Origin: GCA-2720975 sp964469565
GTDB lineage: Bacteria > Planctomycetota > UBA1135 > GCA-002686595
Direction: 5' to 3'
Assembly (NCBI GenBank): GCA_964469565.1
Contig: CAYXZD010000001.1
Location: forward strand, 248,001 to 312,000
Length of the DNA stretch: 64,000 nucleotides
The notes under the pieces are model-generated. The model had not been told where the DNA came from. It searched no databases and was given only the letters and a program-made list of their open reading frames with translations. The position numbers and the translations under genes were made by a program. Position 1 is the stretch's first letter. Each line of letters starts with the position of its first letter. Shown one piece after another: positions 43,071 to 52,340 of the stretch.

Positions 43071-45750
43071 ATGGATTCTCCTTCTCTTGCTTGGCTCGTT
43101 CGCTCGGGGACTCTCGGATGGACACTTTGCACCGGACTTGTCCTCTCGGCGGGGCGAGTTGCGGCGCTGCCCCAGGGTGAGAGGGACCCTTGGAGGGCGG
43201 GCATTGTGCATCAAGCCGCGCGCTGGAACCCCCTGTTCGATCACCGCTGCGAGCAGTACGCACCCGGGGATACTGTTTGGTCTGCACTGGGCCAGGATCC
43301 CCTCGGGCGCCCTGTCAGGATGAGCAAAGTGCTCGTGGACGAAGGGGATGCAAAGGGATTGTGGCAGCTTGAAGATGGGCGCGTTCTGACCCGCTCAGAG
43401 TATCTCGCCGCGTTTTCCCCCCTAACTCCCTCGGCCCTAGGTGCCGCTCTCAAGGTTCGGCTCGCATGTGCTGAGGAAGCCGAGTCCCTTCCCATTCTGA
43501 TTGAGTTGCGAACCCAGCCCCTGCACTCCCTCTCCCGTTCTCTCAAGTCAGATCAGCAACAGGCCATCGGGGACTTGGCGGCCCGTTTTGCAGGGTTGGC
43601 CCAGGTGGAGACTGAGGTGGAGACTGAGAGGGAGAGTGAGGGGGAGAGTGAGGGGGNNNNNNNNNNNNNNNNNNNNNNNNNNNNNNNNNNNNNNNNNNNN
43701 NNNNNNNNNNNNNNNNNNNNNNNNNNNNNNNNNNNNNNNNNNNNNNNNNNNNNNNNGGGAGAGTGAGGGGGAGAGTGAGGGGGGCCCGTTCGAGAGTGCA
43801 GCGGCTGAACGATTGAGCATTGCCACCGAGTATGATGCCCTAACCCATGGGATGCGCCGCTCCCTGGCGAGGGCTGTTTCCGAGGCCACGCGCGAGGATC
43901 GTGAGACGATTCAACGCTGGATTGAGGCACATGGTGGCCAGGTGGGGCCAGGTCCACGGCTGATGGGTTTTCTTTCAGCTCAGTTGGGGATCGGCGAGAT
44001 CAGGAAACTCAGTGAACATCCACTGGTGTGTTCAGTTGATCTTGCTGGTCAGCTGGCTGGCCAGTTGGACGTGAGCGTCGGGTCGCTCGTGGCCAGTGCG
44101 TTCTGGGATAATGGTTATCGTGGGGGAGCGAGCGCCTTTGATCCCGGGCTCTTGGATTCTGGCATGGACACGGGGCATCCGGCCTTTAGTGGGCTCGTTG
44201 TGAATTACAACATCGAGCACTATTGGGCATCCCGCGCGAGCAATTATGCGGATTCGTGGACCGATCCTGATGACTTCCACGGCCACGGAACAGCTGCTGC
44301 AGGCATTCTTGCGAGCCGCGGTTCTGCGACCTGGACCTCCCACCTGGGCATGGCACCTGGACTGACCTCTCGGTTGTACAACCTAAAAAGCGGGTTCCGC
44401 ACAACCAGTGGCGCGGCCAGTGTTGTGCTTGCCGATGCGATCGACAACATCGATTGGGGGATTGCCGGGTCAGCCGTGGACGATATCGACCTGCTGAACT
44501 TCAGTTATGGCGTGTCGGCTTCCGGGGATGACTCACCGCTCAGTCGCTTCATGGATGCGGTTGTGGATGACCTGGACATTCCAGTCACGATTGCCGCAGG
44601 GAACGGTGGGCCTTCGGGAACGAGCTTGGTGGATCCTGCGATTGCCTACAACGTGATCAGCGTTGGGTCCATGAATGACTACGGCACGACCTATCGGGGG
44701 GACGATGTGATCGCGTACTCGTCGAGCATGGGCCCCACTCCTGGTGGGCGCCGCAAGCCGGACCTGATCGCCCCAGGGTCCTATATCACGACCACGAGTT
44801 CCAATTGGGAAACGGGTCTGGACTTTGGAACATGGTCGGGGACGAGCTTTGCCGCACCCCACGCCATGGGGGCTGTGCTATTGGCCATGGACTACCTAGG
44901 CCCCCCCGTACAGCCCACTCGTATCAAGGCCATGTTGATCAACAGCGCGGACAAGTGGGGCGGTGTCAACTGGAACAATACCTATGGCTGGGGCTATATC
45001 GACTTACAGGATGCCTGGAGTCGCAGGCGCGAGACGTTTATGCGCAACGTCTCACCGAAGGGGTCGTCTGGAGACTATGACCTCTTCAAGGTAACGATTG
45101 CTCCTTGGGCAGACTACGTGACAATCGTCTGGAACCGACACGTGGATTACAGCTGGGGCGGTAATTACCCGAACACTTGGTACGGCCTGAACGATTTAGA
45201 TTTGATGTTGTACGACCACGAGAATGGTCGCCTGATGGATATTTCTTCGTCGGGAATCGACAACGTTGAGCAAGTCCAGTACATCCCCTCGTCCCCTGTC
45301 GAGTGTGTGGTACGGGTGGCTGCTGCGGATAGTTCGTTTTCTGCGGTGAGCCAGGAGACCTACGCCATTGCGGGCCCCCCGGGTCTGGAGTTTCCCAGCA
45401 AACTGCCGCAGTTGAAACCCATCATCTCAGCTCCAGAGTGGGTGCCAGCGGGCGAAGAGTACCCCGTGCGGGTCATTCTGCGAAATACGGGTGACTTCAA
45501 TGCCATCAAGCCTACTGTCACCTTGGCCTTGCCCGCAGGTCACATCCTTGTGCACGGTGACAACCCACGCCAGTCTCAAACTGTGCGGTCCGACGGGGGA
45601 ACCCCCAACTGGAAGCGCAATCAGGTCTTTGAGTGGACCGTGCGCGCACCCTCTACGACCGGTGGCTCTTTCCTACGAATCTCTGCCTCGAGTCAATGTT
45701 GGGGTGAGACCTGGTCGGGGGCTGCCAAACACCTTGTGAAGGTCAAGTAG
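43071..45750 (+). CDS. Secreted subtilisin-like (S8) protease, interrupted by assembly gap
   Basis: Two pieces of one gene on either side of the 100-N gap: 43071-43656 in one frame and 43757-45750 in another. The true gap length must be a multiple of three to join them. MDSPSLAWLVRS...AGRVAA is a signal peptide. ALKVRLACAEEAESLPILIELR may start a propeptide. The catalytic triad is Asp in GLLDSGMDTGHP (codon 44155), His in FHGHGTAAAG (near 44284) and Ser in GTSFAAPHAMG (codon 44845), with the oxyanion Asn in IAAGNGG. The last 200 residues are beta-rich, ending in an Ig-like segment (EYPVRVILRNTGDFNAIK). A run of ESEG repeats sits between propeptide and catalytic part, where the gap is. Confidence 0.88.
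43608..43782 (+). repeat. 12-bp tandem repeat (ESEG) containing the assembly gap
   Basis: Units gagactgaggtg, gagactgagagg, then gagagtgagggg twice at 43632-43655, and the same unit twice after the gap (43759-43782). They encode Glu-Ser-Glu-Gly in frame with the protease. The 100-N run 43657-43756 is a scaffolding placeholder in this array, so the true copy number is unknown. Confidence 0.9.
43657..43756. other. Assembly gap (100 N)
   Basis: Exactly 100 N, the usual placeholder length for an unknown gap. It falls inside the ESEG-coding repeat, where short reads or contigs would fail to bridge. Confidence 0.99.
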
Positions 45751-45906
45751 GATCGGACTCTGTCGGTGATGGCCTCTGCAGAAACCGGACTCCTGCCGAT
45801 GATGCCAATTGGCCCATAGATCCGGCGACCTGTAAGCGCTACACCTTAGCTAGAGCCTCGGGAGGGTCCCTAGGCCGCTGACGACTCGATTCGGTGGAGC
45901 TGACAC

Positions 45907-47193
45907 ATGGGGAAGCGTAGAGGGCGGGCGGGACACGACTACAATCCGGAAACACACGCGCTCGGGCTGGGATACGAGCCCAGCCTGTCGCAGGGATCCG
46001 TCAAACCGCCGGTGTTTCTGACTTCCACGTTTCAGTTTGACTCAGCCGAGGAAGGCAAGGGTTTCTTTGAACTAGCCTATGGGCTACGGGAAAAAGAAGC
46101 GGGGGAGACTGCAGGACTGATCTACAGTCGGCTGAACAACCCCAACTTGCAGATGTTCGAGGAGCGCATGGCGGCCTGGGATCAGACCGAGAAGGGCTCA
46201 GTCTTCGCATCCGGCATGGCGGCTATTTCCACAACGCTCCTGGCCCTCGTGAAACCAGGGGACGTCGTGCTCTCTTCTGCGCCGGTGTATGGGGGAACCC
46301 ATTACCTGTTCGAGCACATCCTGCCGAGCCTGAATGTGGAGGTGCACCAAGTGGCAGCGGGTCCCAATACCGTTGCACTCATGGCTGAAAAGGCCACCGA
46401 GGTGGGTGAGGATCGAGTGCGATTGCTCTATCTGGAATCGCCAGCCAATCCATCCAACACGCAGGTGGACATCAAGGCGATTTCCAGGCTGGGGCACCAG
46501 CTCAATGAGCGCACTGGGAAGGACAGGCCTACCCTGACCGCGGTGGACAACACGTTTTTAGGTCCTGTGTTTCAACGCCCGGCACCACTGGGAGCTGACT
46601 TGGTTATTTACTCCGCTACCAAGTTCATTGGGGGTCACAGCGACCTAGTGGCAGGTGTAGTCACGGGCACCAAGGTGATGATTGATGAAATCAATGTCTA
46701 CCGCACCATTCTCGGTACGATCGCCAACCCCTTTACGGGTTGGTTGTTGCTGCGATCCTTGGAAACCGTATCGGTTCGAATGCGCCGCCAAGCCAAGACG
46801 GCTAAGGCCCTAGCCTTGATGATTGCAGAGCACCCCAAGGTGCTACGCGTGAGCTTCCCAGGGTTGCTCCAAAAGGGCGATGAGGATTACTCCCTGTACA
46901 AGCGTCAGTGCTCTGGGCCGGGTAGTTTGATCGCCTTTGAGGTGATGGGTGGTGAACGGGGTGCCTTTGCGGTGCTCAACAATCTGGAGGTCTGCCGCCT
47001 CGCCGTCTCATTAGGTGGGACTGAGTCGCTCGCTGAGCATCCCATGAGCATGACCCATGCCGATGTGCCACCCGCTCAATTGGAGGAGTATGGCGTGCGA
47101 GCCGGAATGATCCGCTTGTCCGTGGGTCTTGAACACCTTTCGGACCTTCGGAGGGATATCAAGACAGCCTTGGATTCAGTGCAGGACTGTTGA
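45907..47193 (+). CDS. Cys/Met metabolism PLP enzyme (cystathionine gamma-synthase-like family)
   Basis: 428 residues. PLP lysine Lys239 in IYSATKFIGGHSD, Asp214 in TAVDNTF, and ASGMAAISTTLLALVKPGD at the phosphate side are the core motifs of the Cys/Met-metabolism fold. The insertion FELAYGLREKEAGETAGLIYSRLNNPN is typical of a subgroup annotated as cystathionine gamma-synthase family protein, which does not fix the substrate (homoserine ester, methionine or cystathionine). It is convergent with the sulfatase-like gene on the other strand, 12 bp away. Confidence 0.88.
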   Translation: MGKRRGRAGHDYNPETHALGLGYEPSLSQGSVKPPVFLTSTFQFDSAEEGKGFFELAYGLREKEAGETAGLIYSRLNNPNLQMFEERMAAWDQTEKGSVFASGMAAISTTLLALVKPGDVVLSSAPVYGGTHYLFEHILPSLNVEVHQVAAGPNTVALMAEKATEVGEDRVRLLYLESPANPSNTQVDIKAISRLGHQLNERTGKDRPTLTAVDNTFLGPVFQRPAPLGADLVIYSATKFIGGHSDLVAGVVTGTKVMIDEINVYRTILGTIANPFTGWLLLRSLETVSVRMRRQAKTAKALALMIAEHPKVLRVSFPGLLQKGDEDYSLYKRQCSGPGSLIAFEVMGGERGAFAVLNNLEVCRLAVSLGGTESLAEHPMSMTHADVPPAQLEEYGVRAGMIRLSVGLEHLSDLRRDIKTALDSVQDC

Positions 47194-47205
47194 TCGGGTA
47201 CAGTC

Positions 47206-48654
47206 TCAATACCCGATGGCTTTGAGGTCATCGAGCATCTTCTGATCGAGGAGGGGTTCCTCCGCAAGCCCGCCGAGTTCGGGGTTGAGCGCATTTGAGC
47301 GTTCCTCGTAGGATCCCATGATCTCCCTCATCTTTTCAAGGAGGTCGGGCTGCGCCTGTTTGAGATTGTTCTGTTCGCCGGGGTCATCGGCTAGGTTGAA
47401 TAACTGCTCGCGCTGAATGGCTCCCCAGGGATCAAAGGGGGTCTGAAGTGCCTGTTGTTGGTGCTTGCGCTCGTTGCGTGCGACTTCGGATCGTTGTGCT
47501 GGCGTGAGCCACTGCCGTGCTTGGATGTACTTCCAGTCGCCCACACGCACACTGCGAATCACGTTACGGTGTGCGATCAAGAGCTCTGAAAACACAGGCC
47601 TGTTTTCGGCGACGGAGCGTCCTTGGGAGTCCATCAGTGCTTGCCCGTCAGTCGGTGCGCTGGTTTCGAGGCCCTGCAGTGCATACAGGGTCGGGGCGAT
47701 ATCAATGGCGGAAACGGGGGTGGCGATGCGTCGTGGATGAAGTTGTCCGGGCCACCAAAAAATGAGAGGCACGTGGACGGATTCTTGGTACAGGGTCCAA
47801 GCATGTTCGACAAACCTGTGTTCTAGAAACTCTTCGCCGTGGTCGGAGGTGATGACCACAAGGGTGTTATCGGCTGCACCCATGTCTTCAAGGCCGGCAA
47901 AGAGGGAAGCCAGTGCTCGGTCCGTGGCGCTGATCTCCGCATCGTAGCGCTGCTGCTGATCTTCAAAGAGTGCGTCACCAGGACCGAATCCTTTGGCCAC
48001 GTACTGAGGGACATTGGGTCGCAACTCGGTGTACAGGCCTACGGGATCTGGATGAGGACTGTCTGTGAAGCGCGTCTTGAGATCACTGGGAGGCTCGTAG
48101 GGTGCATGCGGATCAAAGTAGTGCACGTACATCATGAAGGGTTGACCGTCGGCGCCCTTTGCGAAATCCAGTGCGGCATGGGTGAGCTGGGGGCCCATTC
48201 CGCTAACTCCACCCTTGGTGACCAAGTGCTCCACCGTATCGAAACCACGCGCGTATGCGGAATCACCCAACATCAATGTCGTTGTGAAGCATCCCGTGCG
48301 GTACCCAGCCTGGGCATAGTGGGAGGCGAGGGTTGAAATGTGGTCCGCCGGAGTGGCGTACCAGCCGAGGCTGCCGGACATGGAGGGCAAGCTTCCCGTG
48401 AAGAGGGCAGAAACGGATTCACGCGTATAGGAGGAAACGGCCGTGGCCTGTTCGTAGACCACACCCTCTCTGGCGATTGAATCCAAGAAGGGTGTTGTAT
48501 CACGCTCGTAGCCATGGAACCCCAAGTGGTCCGCACGCAGAGTGTCGACCAAGATCACTACCAAATTGGGCCGCGAGAGACTTGTGGGTTCAGCTGTGCA
48601 GGCCGCAAGTACTAGAGCGGTGACGGGCAGGAATCGGAGGAGGGTCGAGAACAT
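47206..48654 (-). CDS. Sulfatase-superfamily lipoprotein lacking the formylglycine Cys
   Basis: 482 residues from ATG 48654 with a lipobox (LAAC, Cys19). Metal site in VVILVDTLRADHLGFHGYERDT (Asp37), and ITSDHGEEFLEH later. Where S1 sulfatases have CxPSR, the sequence reads SSYTRESVSALFTGSLPS, so Cys is absent and Thr77 or Ser is the likely nucleophile, as in phosphatase/phosphodiesterase-like members of the superfamily. Calling it a sulfatase by activity would be unsafe. It is 40 bp downstream of the GT-C-like gene on the same strand. Confidence 0.85.
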   Translation of the reverse strand: MFSTLLRFLPVTALVLAACTAEPTSLSRPNLVVILVDTLRADHLGFHGYERDTTPFLDSIAREGVVYEQATAVSSYTRESVSALFTGSLPSMSGSLGWYATPADHISTLASHYAQAGYRTGCFTTTLMLGDSAYARGFDTVEHLVTKGGVSGMGPQLTHAALDFAKGADGQPFMMYVHYFDPHAPYEPPSDLKTRFTDSPHPDPVGLYTELRPNVPQYVAKGFGPGDALFEDQQQRYDAEISATDRALASLFAGLEDMGAADNTLVVITSDHGEEFLEHRFVEHAWTLYQESVHVPLIFWWPGQLHPRRIATPVSAIDIAPTLYALQGLETSAPTDGQALMDSQGRSVAENRPVFSELLIAHRNVIRSVRVGDWKYIQARQWLTPAQRSEVARNERKHQQQALQTPFDPWGAIQREQLFNLADDPGEQNNLKQAQPDLLEKMREIMGSYEERSNALNPELGGLAEEPLLDQKMLDDLKAIGY

Positions 48655-48694
48655 GTTGGGGAAGCAGAGGAAACCGTGGCGGGGGCGTGGCCAC

Positions 48695-50677
48695 TTAGCG
48701 TGGGGGCGTGGGCTGGCTAATGTCCCAAATCTCTGTGATGGGGTCGGTGTAAACTCGTTTTTCAAACGTGAGCTTCAAGACGGCGCGGCGCAGGGAGAGG
48801 GTGTTGTTCTTGTTCCCCAGCCAGGGGTGCCGCTGTAAGACTAGAGTGTCTAGGCCACAGGCACGCATGTTCTTTAGGCTACGGTTGATCCCTGCGCGGA
48901 CGGGATCGGTGAACTCCCACCACCAATTCTGGGGGTGGCTGCGCCAAGAATCGTGCAGGAGGCTTTGGGAAGCCCCACTGCTGTCAATGGCAGTGGGCCG
49001 CAGTTGATATCGGCGGCCAAAGAGGGGGTAGACCAGAGTGTGGCTGGGTGGATCAAAGGACTGGGCTGCGAGTCGGGTACCTGGGGGAAGTGACTCGATG
49101 GCTTTCCAGCCAGCGCTCAAGGGACGGGATACGGAATGAAGAGAGCGTGTGGAGGCCAGGGTCTTTTCCTCTGTGCGCCAGACGCAGAGAACCAGAAGGC
49201 TGATCAGGGCGACGGCGAGCTGGGGGCCTCTGAGTCCCCGGTGAAATCCGCCTCTGCCCATGGGGTGCAGTGGGGGCGATCCGTGGACAGCAGTCCAAGC
49301 ACTTGGCACGAGGGCAAGACCCACCATGAACGGAAAGGTCAGGTAACGAGCGAGGTAAAGTGGTGGGGCAGCTGGCCGATTGGCTGCTGCTGAAAAAGGC
49401 TGCCATGGGAACAGGGCCAAGAATACGAGAGCACTTGCCAGTAGCATGGCATGGTGCGCTTTCACTGAACCTTGTGGACAACGGATGACCCGCAAGGCAC
49501 CTATCGCCAGGCCGCCGAGGGCTAGGTAGCCCAGGTGTGCTGGCCAGTTGATGAACTGACTCCACACATGGAGCCAGTCCTGACCGGCAGGCAGCCCCTT
49601 TTCAATGAGCCCTACAAGAGACGTGCCGTGTTGTGCCGCTGCATCAAAGGGACCGTCAAAAGGACCAAGCGCAGCCGGAAAGAATGGGTTCCCCGTCAGG
49701 ACTGCGTTGCGTACGTACCAGAATCCTCCACCGAGCAGAGCCCCACTGGTAAACCGCAGGGCGCGGCTTTGAATGGGGCCTCCGAGACCGCCTCGACTCC
49801 AGTACAGGCCTGCGATGACAAGATGCGGAGCGGCGGTGATCTTGATTCCGACGGCGAGACCTCCAGCGAGGCCTGACAAGAACAGCCGCGCGCGGGAATC
49901 GTTCTCATCGGCTGATGTCCCGCGCCAACAGAGCGCATGCATGGCAAATAACAGGCTGCCCATGGCTAGGTCACTGGACGTAAAAAAGGGCAGGCGCCCA
50001 GCCACTTGGGGTGAGGACAGACAGGCGCACAGCGCGAGGGCTCCGAGCCACGTCCGTTGTCTGAGGCGAGTCATGAGCACAGCCCACGCACTGATGAGGA
50101 TGCCCACCCACAGAACGCATGCGAGGTTTGCATGGGTGTCAATGCCATGGGGGAGCATGAACCACAGACTCTGCAACTCAGCTGCCAACGGGTAATAGGC
50201 TTGGAAATTGAATGGGTGTAGGTCGAGACTCCCCGATTGCAACCACCATGCGGGCGCCACTGCGTGGTAGCTCAAAATGTCCCAGCCAAAGAGGGTGCCC
50301 GAGGTGATGGCGGGCCACAGTCCCATGATGATGGCTAGGCCAAACAGGAACTGACCTAGGAGATTCCACAAGCCATGATCGCCAGCTTGTTGCTCCAATG
50401 GCTGGGTCGGCTGCGGCTGACCAGGTTTCCACCGGGAATACCCGGCCTCGGCCAGGACGAGGAGGGCAAGCAGGCTGCCCACTCCCCATCGAGTCAATTG
50501 GCCACACGTGCCGCAGCCGATCAGAATGATCTGCACAAGTCCTGCGAACAGCACGAGCGCCGAGAGAATGCGTTCGGCACACGGAACGCGGGGTAGCAGT
50601 CGTTTGGATAGCCGCCACGCGAGCCAAAACCCTGCAAAATTCTGGGCGATCAACAGGGCGTGGGCTGAACCATCCAT
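48695..50677 (-). CDS. Polytopic GT-C-like membrane protein (glycosyltransferase-type)
   Basis: 660 residues from ATG 50677 with roughly a dozen membrane segments and a soluble C-terminal part of about 150 residues. The first large loop has GWDILSYHAVAPAWWLQSG, with the Asp and Tyr-His motif of the ArnT/PMT-like GT-C fold. QAYYPLAAELQSLWFML follows in the same order as in that family. The donor would be a polyprenyl-phosphate sugar, and the acceptor is unknown. It lies just upstream of the sulfatase-like lipoprotein, which may act on the same glycan (inference). Confidence 0.65.
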   Translation of the reverse strand: MDGSAHALLIAQNFAGFWLAWRLSKRLLPRVPCAERILSALVLFAGLVQIILIGCGTCGQLTRWGVGSLLALLVLAEAGYSRWKPGQPQPTQPLEQQAGDHGLWNLLGQFLFGLAIIMGLWPAITSGTLFGWDILSYHAVAPAWWLQSGSLDLHPFNFQAYYPLAAELQSLWFMLPHGIDTHANLACVLWVGILISAWAVLMTRLRQRTWLGALALCACLSSPQVAGRLPFFTSSDLAMGSLLFAMHALCWRGTSADENDSRARLFLSGLAGGLAVGIKITAAPHLVIAGLYWSRGGLGGPIQSRALRFTSGALLGGGFWYVRNAVLTGNPFFPAALGPFDGPFDAAAQHGTSLVGLIEKGLPAGQDWLHVWSQFINWPAHLGYLALGGLAIGALRVIRCPQGSVKAHHAMLLASALVFLALFPWQPFSAAANRPAAPPLYLARYLTFPFMVGLALVPSAWTAVHGSPPLHPMGRGGFHRGLRGPQLAVALISLLVLCVWRTEEKTLASTRSLHSVSRPLSAGWKAIESLPPGTRLAAQSFDPPSHTLVYPLFGRRYQLRPTAIDSSGASQSLLHDSWRSHPQNWWWEFTDPVRAGINRSLKNMRACGLDTLVLQRHPWLGNKNNTLSLRRAVLKLTFEKRVYTDPITEIWDISQPTPPR

Positions 50678-51038
50678 GGGGGCAATCCTACGTTTCCCCC
50701 TAGCCGCAGGCCACGCCGTGCACAGAATCAGCTTGCGAGTGACAGGATGCGTGGGCGGAGAGGTGAACACGCCACGGTCTCAAGGGCCGGCCGTATTGTG
50801 GCTGCCTCCGGGGATCCTGGCTGCAGTGTCCCTCCGGCCCGTTGAACACGTCACACTTGCTCACTACCCGTCCAATCATCAGGCCAGCTTCACTCTTGTG
50901 GGTGTGTGCGCTATTCCATGAGTGAAACCCAAGCAGCCCATATTGATCCGGGAGACCACCTGCCCGAGAACCTCACCACCCATTACCTGTGCGGTACAGA
51001 TCCCTTCAGGGCCGCTCAAGGGGCACAGTCTCTGCCCT
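50678..51038. other. Intergenic region, no gene accepted
   Basis: 361 bases upstream of the GT-C-like gene and after the DUF1080 gene. A 63-codon plus-strand frame (ATG 50918) runs into the DUF1080 gene and has no family or ribosome-binding site worth trusting. I see no RNA gene. Confidence 0.4.
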
Positions 51039-52292
51039 TCACTCGTGGGTCTGAACTGTGGGATGGGTGCGAGCAAAGAGATTGGCAAGGTCGAGGGGGC
51101 CGCTGACCGTGAGTCGCAGGGGACCGCTGGGCGGCGTTTGGGGGAGCAACGCACTCATCAGGGGCCGGCCATTGCACGAGAGGCTGAGGTGTTGACCTCG
51201 AAGTGTTCCCCCAATGCGTTTCCAGCCCTTGACCGTCCAATCAGCCAAGGGAGGGGCTTGAGAGTTGAGAGTCAGTGCACCTCCGCGACTGCCGTGGGGT
51301 TGAATCTCTACTGTGAAGGGGTCCTTGCCCATTCGCAGGTCGAAGCTAAAGTCATAATCGCCAAATACACGCTCGCTTGAAAGGTGGATCGGACCCCGGG
51401 TAGCGGCTGCGTGCAGGACCCAGTCTCGCACCACCCAACTCTCTCTCTGTTCGTTATCGATTACCCAGCCGGAGAGGTCAACACCACTGTAGAGACTACG
51501 GAAACCCTCATCAGGACGGGCAATGTTCTCTGGCGCGATGGGCGTGTCTGGCAATTCCATGATGCGCAGATTCCGGTAATCGACCTGGCCCCCTTCAGAC
51601 TCAAGGCACACATAGCCCTTGCTCGGAGAGCAGTGCTCTCCTCGGGTCACGACTTTTCCATTGACGGCGAGGCTGATGGCCCCGTCTTGACAGTGGATAC
51701 GGTAGTGATTCCATTCAGGGCTTGGATTGGAGCGAAGTTCCGTTGGGAACGCTCGCGAGCCTCCGTGGCCATTGATTGGAGTCATATGGGCACCATGAAT
51801 GGGAAAGATATCCCCGTGAGTCGTGTGTGAGTGTGTGTTCCCATAGGCGTGATCGAGTACCTGCACTTCGATTGAGCGATGGAAGGGTTGACCGGGGGCT
51901 GTCAGTGCATCGGCCCAAACGAAGATTCCCCCATTCCCGCCTGGCACTAGGTGGCGCCACTCCACCTCCAAGATGAAGTTCTGAAACATGCGTGTGGTAC
52001 GCAGTTCACCCGTGGGCTTGCCGCTGCAACGAAGGAGGCCGTCACGCACGGTCCATGTTGAAGGAGCGGTGTTGACCGCCTGCCAGCCACTAAGGTCAGA
52101 TCCATTGAACAGGTCCTTGAATTGGGGTTGGGCGGATTCAGCAGGCTCAACCAATTCGGAGGAATCCCCTGCCTCTAGGTTCGGGAGTTTGCACTCTGGC
52201 TCGGCAGGCGGGTCGCACTCCTGGCCTCGGGGCGCAGTGCAGGCGGTAAGCAGAACGAGCGGTGGAATTGCCAAGCGTAGGTAGACAGACAT
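51039..52292 (-). CDS. Double DUF1080 (3-keto-disaccharide hydrolase fold) lipoprotein
   Basis: 417 residues from ATG 52292, lipobox LTAC. Two jelly-roll DUF1080 domains in tandem: FKDLFNGSDLSGWQAVNTAPSTWTV...GGIFVWADALTAP...IEVQVLDH, then a shorter copy, SLYSGVDLSGWVIDNEQRESW...DYDFSFDLRM. The first copy retains the EVQVLDH and HGDIFPIHGA features. The second is truncated and lacks those residues, so it is probably a carbohydrate-binding or structural copy. Known DUF1080 enzymes cleave 3-keto-glycosides. Upstream on the same strand is the 781-residue sulfatase-like gene (48 bp gap). Confidence 0.85.
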   Translation of the reverse strand: MSVYLRLAIPPLVLLTACTAPRGQECDPPAEPECKLPNLEAGDSSELVEPAESAQPQFKDLFNGSDLSGWQAVNTAPSTWTVRDGLLRCSGKPTGELRTTRMFQNFILEVEWRHLVPGGNGGIFVWADALTAPGQPFHRSIEVQVLDHAYGNTHSHTTHGDIFPIHGAHMTPINGHGGSRAFPTELRSNPSPEWNHYRIHCQDGAISLAVNGKVVTRGEHCSPSKGYVCLESEGGQVDYRNLRIMELPDTPIAPENIARPDEGFRSLYSGVDLSGWVIDNEQRESWVVRDWVLHAAATRGPIHLSSERVFGDYDFSFDLRMGKDPFTVEIQPHGSRGGALTLNSQAPPLADWTVKGWKRIGGTLRGQHLSLSCNGRPLMSALLPQTPPSGPLRLTVSGPLDLANLFARTHPTVQTHE

Positions 52293-52340
52293 GGGAATCA
52301 GCCTAACGTTCCCCAGCAACTCCGTACCGAGACTTCGGCC

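Noticed and set aside
43608..43782. CRISPR-like array
   Set aside because: Units are 12 bp, contiguous and without spacers, and they are translated in frame.
43071..45750. Real frameshift in the S8 protease
   Set aside because: The frame change coincides with the 100-N placeholder, so it is an artefact of the arbitrary gap length.
47190..47206. UGA after Cys at the end of the Cys/Met PLP enzyme as another Sec
   Set aside because: The protein has its family's normal end, there is no hairpin of the GGTC type, and the frame after it is antisense to the sulfatase-like gene.
50918..51106. Small plus-strand frame starting MSETQAAHIDPGD
   Set aside because: Overlaps the end of the DUF1080 gene, has no recognisable family and no good ribosome-binding site.
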